From Salminus brasiliensis (taxonomy: Eukaryota; Chordata; Actinopteri; Characiformes; Bryconidae): a stretch of DNA of 64,000 bases. The stretch spans positions 7,150,821-7,214,820 of the forward strand of contig NC_132897.1 in the NCBI RefSeq assembly GCF_030463535.1. Reading direction: 5' to 3'. Made by a program: the position numbers and the translations under genes. Positions 50,503 to 60,620 of this stretch are shown piece by piece; position 1 is the first letter of the stretch; each line of letters opens with the position of its first letter. The notes beneath the pieces were generated by a model. The model searched no databases. It had not been told where the DNA came from and saw nothing but the letters and a program-made list of their open reading frames with translations.

Positions 50503-52675
50503 AGGACCACGAGCACGCTACCTTTGATGATATACTGGGTGAGTGTGATTAACTGGAGGCCACTTTACTGATGCTGTGTGTTTACTATGAGAAACTCACA
50601 GTTACTCACAGGTCATCTAATGTAGGTGTTCCAGCGCTCTTTTTGCCTTTTGTTGACTGACTCATTCTCTCTATTCTCTCTCTTCTCTCTCTTCCTCTTT
50701 TTCTGCCTCGATCGCTCTTTGTTTTCTCTCTCTCTCTCTCACTCACTCGCTCGCTTTCTCTGCCTGTACACCCAGAGGAGATCGAAAAGAAACTAACCGC
50801 CTACAGAAAAGGCTGCAAAATCTGGAACATGCTTATTTTCTGTCAGGTGAGAGAAGTGCAAGCGTGTATCTATCTGTGTTTTAAAAACGGTGAGTAATTT
50901 CTAACCAAATGACTGCTCTGCATTCTCCAGGGAGGGCCTGGTCACCTATACCTGCTGAAGAACAAAGTGGCCACATTCGCTAAGGTGGAGAAAGAGGAGG
51001 ACATGATACAGTGAGTTCCATGAAAAAACTTTATAATCATACCAATCAGCCATAACATTAGTACCTACAGTAGTGGATATATTAGGCAGCAAGTGAACAG
51101 TCGGGTCTTAAAGGTGATGTGTTAAAAGCAGGACAAACATAAGAATCTGAGACACTTTGGGGGATTTTAATGGCTAGACGACTCTGTCACAGCATCTCCA
51201 AAATATCAGGCAGGTCTTGTGGAGTGTTCAACTGGCGACAGCCTCTATGCCTCGATGCGATTCATGGAGGCCCCACCTTACAACTTGTAGGACTTAAAGG
51301 ATCTGCTGCTAATGTCCTGGTTGGTTCCTGATACCATAGGGTGCCTTCAGAGGTCTTGTGGAGTCCATGTCTTAATGTGTCAGACCTGTTGTGGCAACAC
51401 ATGGGAGACCTACTCAGTAGTAGGCAAATCATGTGTTATTGTTATGGCTGATTGTGTGTACAGCCCTTTATAGTGTATAAACATTCACATGGCATTTTAT
51501 TCATTTTTATTTTTATTGTTATGGTTTTGGTTCAGTTAGGTAAGTGGAGAGTAAACTATTTATCACACAGAGTCATGAATAATTACGATGACACATGATT
51601 ACAGTCAACATAATGGTCTTAATGGAAAAAGAACAAGAAAAGCCCAAAACAAAGCAACTCCACTACCGGACATGCAGGCAGTATAAGCTGGTTGATCAAT
51701 TATGGATTTGTGTATGCAGGTTCTGGAAGAAACTGGGCCGGATGATGAGTTTGCTGAACCCTGAGCCCAATCTCGTTCACATCATGGGCTGTTACGTGCT
51801 GGGCAATGCTAACGGAGAGAAGGTACCCATTACCCATCAGCCTCCAAATCTCTTTCATAATGTAGAGTGTATTCACTATCAGAGTCTCATTCCAGCTCTC
51901 ATCAGTGTCCAAGGCTGTAATTTGCAAGCCAGACTTTGCCTAAAATCATCTCACATATCATTTTATTTTTTTTTGCATCTCTCTGCACAGTAATTCTTAG
52001 ATATGGGCTGTGACCGAAATGGATCCCTGTTTTGTCCTGCGCTATTATCTAGGGAGATGTTAGTTCACTAAGTTTTGGTAGAGACAAACCTGAGTCTCTT
52101 TATCAACATACCTCAGCACTGACCACATAAACAAAGTACTGAGCCAGTGTAGTACCCTCAAATTCATCATGCTCAAATTCCACCTTCTATACTCGTTACT
52201 GTCCTTAAACGTAAGCATTTTGTTCACAGACACATAACTACACATGCCATAATCTGTGCTCCGCCCACAAATGCTGTTAAGGTGGAAAGGTTTTTAAGAA
52301 TGTTGACAATTGACATTACATTAAGAAAATGTGATATACTGTTTAGAGTGGCTGTGGCTAGAGCTGGACTGGGTGACTGTGAGAGTTCACATAAGCATGG
52401 TAGCAAATTACAAACAAACAAAATACATCAGCTGTAGTTTGACAAAACTGTAAAGTTGCTATTCTAGACATACAAGGTTGACTTACCTCAGACCATGGTA
52501 AAGCTTGTGTGTATGAGGCAGGTGGGGGTATGTTTACAAAAGATGAGATTGACAAGCAGGTGCTGCGTGAGTGACAGTCAATCAGCCGCCCCCGAATCTG
52601 CCTACCCTGCACCACCACATTGTTTGTCTCCGCTCTATGTTCATCACGTCAATCTCAATCAATATCTCTCTCTGG

Positions 52676-52755
<80 letters not shown>

Positions 52756-55700
52756 CTATGTATGTATAGCTTTTGTTGTTCTTCATTCACATGCACACAA
52801 AAAACACTACCTGTCATACACTAATGCACAGTCCCAGTTAGGTACAGTAAAATGTTGGTGGTGAACTAGAGGCAGTGAGCTCACATACATACACCCTCCC
52901 CCCCTTTAACAGACTGCACTGACCAACATAACTAGTTTTTTTTTTTTTATTTGTTTATATTTGTTTGGCAAAAAATCATATTCACACAATTTTCCTATCA
53001 GCTTAGTTACATCACAGGACTGAGCTCTCCTTTTCAGCATGTAGGTGTTACTGCTACAGAAATCAGACAAAGCATACAGTATGCAAACAGACGGAAGCTC
53101 AGTCATATTAGAGGAAGAAGACTGATATGTTCCTACCTCTAAAGTTACCCAACTTGCTTGCTGTCAAAAAACTCTATATAATAATATTTTATTTTTATTC
53201 TTAAAATAATAAAAATGTAAAATAAAAAATACAAATCTTAATATTTAAAAGGTTAAATAACTTTTTATTTTTTTTATACATTTGTTTAGAAACGTCATGC
53301 TAAAGGCGCCTATAGCATCAAGCTGAAGCAAGGGCCTGGGTGGTCCAGCGGAATAAGGCGCTGCCACTATGATCAGAGGGTCGCTGGTTCGAATCCAAGT
53401 AATGCTGCAAGCCATCGGCAGCCGGGGCCTAGAGAGAGTACAATTGGCCTTGCTCTCTCTTCAGGGTGGGTAGATGGCGCTCTTTCCTCACATCATTCCA
53501 GCACAGCACTGGTATATGATGTGAGGAGAGAGCGCCATCTACCCATCCTGAAGAGAGAGCTAGGCCAATCGTGTGCTCTCTGGACCCCGGCTGCCCCGTA
53601 GATGGCATTTCCCCCCCCCCCCATCATTCCGGTGCTGGCCGTCACTGGGCGGCCAGCGCCGCACTGGAATGTGGCTACTCCAGTGCGGCGCTGGCCGTCA
53701 CTGCAGACTCCAGCGATGGCCAGCAGGGAGAGAGTGCCAGCTACCCCCCCTAAAGAGAGAGCAAGGCATGGTCCAAATATAGTACAGGCATCATTCCAGC
53801 TCTATTAATATCATTCCACCCTCTTAACTTCCATAACTACTTTAGTTTCCATGTGCTCCAACACACTAACTTCCATTACTTTAGTTTCTGTGATCCAACA
53901 CACTTCCATAACTACTTTAGTTTTTACCTTCCATAATCTACATACTTACCTTCCATAACCTACATCATTGACTTCCATTACTTTAGTTTCTGTGTGATCC
54001 AACACACTCTTACCTTCCATAACTACTTTAGTTTTTACCTTCCATAATCTACATACTTACCTTCCATAACTACTTTAATAATAAAATGTGTTGGATCAAC
54101 ATCCATAACCTACATCATTGACTTCCATTACTTTAGTTTCTATGTGATCCAACACACTCCATTAACTTCCATAACTACATTACTTTAGAAACTAAAGTGG
54201 GACTCCACAAGATATGGTAAGTGACCAGAACAATTCAATATTATGTTCCAGAGGTTTAAAGTCTCCCTTCTTGCTTGTGTTCATAAATGTTGACATTGTC
54301 TGCGCGGTGAACCAAGGGCCCCAAGTGGTCCAGCGGAATAAGGCGCCGTCCCTATGATCAGAGGGTCGCTGGTTCAAATCCAGGTCATGCTGCTAGCAGC
54401 CGAGGCCCAGCGAGAGCACAATTGGCCTTGTTCTCTCTCTTTAGGGTGGGTAGATGGCGCTCTCTCCTCCCATCATTCCAGTGCTGGCCGATGATGTGGG
54501 GAGAGAGCAAGGTCAGTTGTGCTCTCTGGGCCTGTAAAATTATGTTTAATAAAATGTTAACTATGACAGTAATGGAGTTTTGAAATTTAATAGAGTGTCT
54601 AAAGGGGTTAGAAGATGCCACAAATAGGCCAGCAGTCATTCTGAACAACATTAAGATCTCAATATAACTGACCTGTATGGGAAGAGGGAGGCCATTCCTG
54701 AAGAACTCAGCACAACCCACTTTGAGCTTCCTGGAAGGCAGCAAAGTGATCCAGCCTGAATGTATTTTATGGTTTAAATGAGACATCAATTAAAGCCTTT
54801 TGGACACAATTCAAAACAGTATGTGTGGCACTAACCTTCTTAGCAAAAAACATCCCGACAGTGAAGCATGGTGGTGGCAGCATCATGTTGTGGGGATGCT
54901 TTTCCTCAGCAGGGACTGGGCATCTTGTTCAACATGAAGAAGGGACTGATGGTGAGGAATTGATCTTTGACAGTCACAGTACTGTGTAAAAATGCCACTG
55001 ATTTGGGAGCCTTGAAAGCAATAAAACTGGAGAAGCCAAATGGGAGAGAACCATATTAGGAGAAACTCAGTAAGGATGACTTTCAACAACACTGATCTAA
55101 ACGACCGGGACACTAAAGGTTAGAATGCTATCATTGCTGCCTCAAACATCATACTTGGATATTACTTATTGTCTTGTTTATGGCAAGTGTGGAAACCTGT
55201 GAACAGTTCAGAAACTATAAATCCCTGAAGCCCATGGACAGTTTGTAGACTTCTATTTCTACAGAAGAACTGCAACAGCAACGCATCCTGTACATAGCAC
55301 TACCAGCCTGCATTTGCACTATATTTTCCTCTCATTAAAAAACAAGATATTACAAATGTCATCATAAAGAAAAAAAAATCCTCATGTCTGTAACTGCAGA
55401 AAGTGGACTGTAGGACATTTTACAGACTGCTACCCTGCCTGGGTTTCTGTTTGTTATTAGCAGGGCTATTTCAAAGCAACACATTACATTAAGCTTAGCT
55501 ACTTTGGAAGACAGAAAAAACAATACAACAGACAGTGCAATCCTACCACACTGACTACAGGACAGCCTCAATGCAAAATACCTCTGAAATGGTGCTCGAC
55601 TCTCACGTCATTTGTCAATTTCCAAACAGTGAGATGCTGCAAGACGACCTGCTTCAGTCTGCTAAAATATTAAAGCTTAGATGAACCGAATATCTGAATA

Positions 55701-58183
55701 AAACTGCTGCACTTACAACAGCTGAGCACTTCTCCTGATTCATCGCCACTCTGTTCACTGGTCTGAAGAAAAAGTGCAGTTGCTTGTTTTTGCTCTAATA
55801 AGCATTTTATCCCTCTTCCTTCTCTCCCCTGCATGACTCCCCTCTCTCGCCCAGCTGAACTGGGAGGTGTAGTAATCCTTCTAAAAATAAACGCACTGCT
55901 TCAGCCATGTGTGGCCGGTGCTGGAGTTCAATGCCAAACTCCACTTCTTTGTTGTCTAGCTTGCGTCAGATGAAAGCTGCGTGTTCTCGGAATGCAGGCT
56001 CGGGGCTCGTTTCGGAGAGCAGTGCCAAGCTACCAGCAGGTAGCCATATGTCTTGTGTATTTTTCTCCTGGAAACTTAATAAGGCTTAAACAAAAGCTGG
56101 AGTACACATTATGCTGCTTTAGAGAGGGCTGCTTACACAGCACATTTATCACAGTGACAGTCTAAATGCTGAGCTTGTGTACTTCAGAGTGCTGTTGTGA
56201 CTCGGAGTACAATGGTGCCGGGAATGTTCTTGCTTTATTGCTGTTGTGGTTGATGGTGTTCTTATTGTTATTGGTTCATCTATCTGGTCTTAATAAATGA
56301 GGACTGCTGTGAGGAAGGCCTTTGGCTTGATTGTGGCTGCTGCTGCCTTGACCCCTGTGCCCCTGTGCAGGGTTGGTGGGTGGTTAGTTTGTCTGGCTGT
56401 GGCCCAGCTGGACTCTCTGTGGCTCTGAAGATGGATGGGAGCAATAACCTGCCAAAAGAACATGTGAACTGGTAGAGGTAGTATTCTTATGCTTTGTTTC
56501 CATTTTGGACAAAAAAGGCACTCCCAGACATCCCATCTTCACTTGCGTACACTTGCCATCTTGAAAGAAATTACGTATATCCGATCAGTCATAACATTAG
56601 CACCACTGACAGGTGAAGTGAGAAACATTGATTATCTTCTTCTGTCAAGAGAGGATATATTAAGCAGCAAGAGAACAGTCAGGTCTTGAAGGTGAGGTTT
56701 GTGTTAAAAGCAGAAAAAATTATCAAGAATCTGAGCCACTTTGACGAGGGCCAAATGACTGAGTCAGAGCATCTCCAAAACTGCTAGTGGTCAGTATCTA
56801 CCAAAAGAAGCTCAGAGAAAGGACAACCAGGGTAATGGACACCTAAGGCTTACTGATGTTAGCAGCAGATCCTGTAGATTGAGGTTGGCCCTCCATGAAT
56901 CATGTCTTGTTGCCAGATACCACAGAATGCCATCAGAGTCCATGTGTCGATGGGTCAGATCTGTTATGGGAGCACAAGGGATACTCAGTATTAGGCAGGT
57001 GGTATTAATGTTATGGCTGAGTAGTGTATAACAGCATAGACTTCAGAGAATTACATTTACATTTTCTGTTCCTGCCAAATAATAATTACACTGACAGTCA
57101 ATAAATGTGTGTGATTGTTTTCTTGCTTTTTTTCCCCACTGGAACTAATGTAAATGCTAGCTCACATGTAGGAGAATGTAGTGTTAGGAGTCTTGCCCAA
57201 GGACTCTGATTAGTGTTGATTGAAGAATCAAACCCTAGCTTGCTACAGGGAGATTGGCTTTGTTACTCAATACGCTACAACATACATACAAATACACCAA
57301 CCAACACCAAATACACCAACATTTATTCCATAAGCATAAGAGCAGCTTGGTCTGTTGCCACATGGTGTACAGTGCCCTCTCCCAGATAACATGCCCATGT
57401 GGAACCTGTATGGGCAGCACAACTGAGAACCAGAAAGTTTTGCCCATGGGTTCAATGTTGGCCTACATATATGGATGCCCGGTGATGGGACCCATCTGGG
57501 TTGCACAATGCTCATGGGATCTAGTTGGAAGAGGGCTGTAATGGTGGGGCTCATTTGGGAAGCCTAACTGGATCCTAGTAAAAACGCATGTACAAACACT
57601 CTCAGAGCCCATGCCTACCTAGAACACATCCATGTGAGCCCCACATGATCATTTTGGCTGTGGATTTGAGCTAACAAGTCGATATTGATTTAGGAGCCTA
57701 TCTGACAGCTACATGCTAATGTTCTCAGTTCGGTCCATTTGGTGTTAATATATGAAACTCATTAAGCAAAGCTAGATTTTTATTGCACATCTCATGATGC
57801 TCCAGCTAGCATTCAGACCTCCACTACTTCCATGAGAAGAATATACCAAATTCACCATACCCAACACTTTCTTCAGTACGTGAGCATTTGATTTATGAAC
57901 ATATGTCACAGGTACAAAGTCCTGCAGGGTGGCGGGAACGAAAATGAGTGACTAGGAAAATGCTGTGACACCATAGAGAGAGAGAGAGAGTGGCTATAAG
58001 AGAGTGGCTTTGAGAGCAGAAAGACTGAGATTGTGGTGTTCTGTCCAGCCTGCCGCACAGATGAAGGACGCTCACAGACAATACAACAGACCCCCTTCCG
58101 GCAAAGGTCGCCCATAATGCTTATCAAAACAAGCAGCTTAACACTCTGCTGTTCCTTCTAATTTAGCTCCCTCTGCTCCACGG

Positions 58184-58244
<61 letters not shown>

Positions 58245-60585
58245 CGCCTTCGCTTCCCTCAGGCTCGCAGTGACAAGCTTTGCGTTCTCAGCTCCTTCAC
58301 GTAATGCTGTTTGCAAAAAAGTTCAGCGGCTTGGAAATGCTCATTTCTGAGAACAGCCGGAGATGGCGTCAATTCCATTTCTTTTTCTGATTGACTTCCC
58401 TACTGTGGAACAGTCTCTTGAACTTTTAGCCTGAGAGCTTGCATCCTGCAGGGAGAGCAGTTCCATGCACAGTTAGTTAAAAAGTGGAACAGTATAGGGG
58501 CTTTGCAGGGGTTGCAAGTTCGGATCCTAAGCCATGCCGCTTTGCCATCAGCGGCCCGAGGCCAAAAGAGCACAATTGGATTTGCTCTCTCCAGGTGGGT
58601 AGATGGAGCTCTCTCATCACTCTTGTGATGAAGGTCGGTACAGGAGTCTGTTGGTCAGTGCAGTGGAGTCAGGGACTCGTATTCCTCCAGGCAGGACAGC
58701 TGCCCAGCAATGCTGCATCGCATGTATCAGAGGATCCTTAGCACTTAACGTGTTCAGCAGAATAGACTAACAGCTAGTCAGGGATGATGTGCGATGGTCA
58801 GCAGTTGCATAAATAAACAGATTGGTTATTTGAGCGATGCTGAATTGTCTTTTTGATGTGAGTCATGTGACTACACAATGGAGACAGATGTTCACTGGAA
58901 ATTACAAGTGCATTGTAAAAGAGTGATTTTGAGACACATAGCCGGATATTTATTTGTATTTATGATCATGGCAGCTCTGCAGGGAATGTTAACACCTCAC
59001 AAAGTAAAAAAAAAAAGAAAACTCAAGACACAGCATAACGCCCCAAATAGACCTAAATACAGCGTAAAGTAGGCGTGGGCAATATGACAGTTTTATCAGA
59101 ATTATGATAAAGTTTGTTATTGTGACAAGTGAGAATATCATGGATATAGTCAGTGCTTAAATAACACTGACCAGCTGCACAGAGAGTGTAAGTACTGCTG
59201 TTTTATTAGAAGCAGTGCAGCTGATTTTGAATATAATCACAGTACTCAGTATAGGAACGTATCTGAATAGCAGTTTTTAACAATGTCACATTTTGATTTG
59301 GTCTGCATGTCAAAATGTCACAATAAATATCATGTATCTATACAAAATTGTCTTTAAATATCAGGATATATTTTTACCGTCTTGCCCAAAGCCAGTGTGA
59401 AGATCCTTCTAAATCCCATCTCTTCCAGACTTAAAATCTGACTTACCAAAAAAAAAAAAAAGGTTAAAATGTGTTCAAATGATTTTTCTGTTTTGTCGTG
59501 GGTCTGATTAACTCACACACTTCTGATCATGCAGAGAAGTGGAAGCTTTTTAACCCTAAATCTGAGCACAGCACATTCTGTCCCAGCGTAATGAAAAAGT
59601 AAACCCAGTCATAAGTTAATTGGAAATGTTGAGATGTCAGTGTTTTCAAAAACTACGCTTTGCAGCATGAAAACACTTCTGAATCTGGAGTAGCACCATT
59701 TTCAGTGACCTAACACGCTGTACTGGTGCTCATTCTTCATACTGATGTCCATTGCAGGCAACCGTTTGCAATGGCTGACTAGGAATTCGCTGGGCACAAA
59801 ATGTTCCATCAGAAAGATAAAAAACTGAAGCTTAAACACACTAGGGCTGAAGCGGTATACCGGTTTAGGTTTACTATGCCGTGTACATGTGCTTAAAACC
59901 ACCTCACTTCTTATTTCTCTCTGTTTTCTTATTTTACAAATCTAAAGGGAGACTTTTTACATATACATTTATACACTTATATATATATAGAAAATATATG
60001 AAATTGTTTGTTCAATCCAAAAAGCTTCTGTTTTCAGTCTGTAATGGTCACTGTAGCTGATCATAAGAATAAGAGGAGGGATTGTGAAATACTGTTTACT
60101 GTGATATTGTCTGACTGTCATCATACCGTCAAAATCTCATAACCCTGCAACCCTAGCACACACTGGGAATGCAAAGGACAATACTGAGTTTGCATATAAG
60201 AAAAACCCTCACTGCAGGGAAAAGTAGTGTTGAGCATCCTTCTCGAGCTTTGCTTTCATTTGTGTTTGTTGACTTGCGGTGTTAATCAAGTAAACCGCTA
60301 AATCTCTGTTTCTCCTTCAGCTCTTTCAGAATCTCAAGCGGCTGATGAGACCGTATGCTGTCGACTTTAAGAGTCCGCTGGAGCTGTCTGCACAGGGTGA
60401 GCGCACACACACACACACACACACACAGTTAAGATTTAAGATTATGCTCTTATAAATACGTGCGGTGCTGCTCAGTCACGTGGCCTGTCCTGAAGCTTTC
60501 CAATATTTCCCCTTAGCTGAGGAGAGCAGCAGTAAATGATGCTCATCCATCAGACGGTGGCAGACAGACAGGAACCCACTCTTGT

Positions 60586-60620
<35 letters not shown>

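Noticed and set aside
51595..51993. Stand-alone 132-codon gene
   Set aside because: It is nsmf exon 14 with intron on both sides in the same frame.
53322..53400. Possible tRNA gene (A and B boxes present)
   Set aside because: Part of a dispersed SINE family with the same head at 15966 and 54313; no complete acceptor-stem pairing or terminator.
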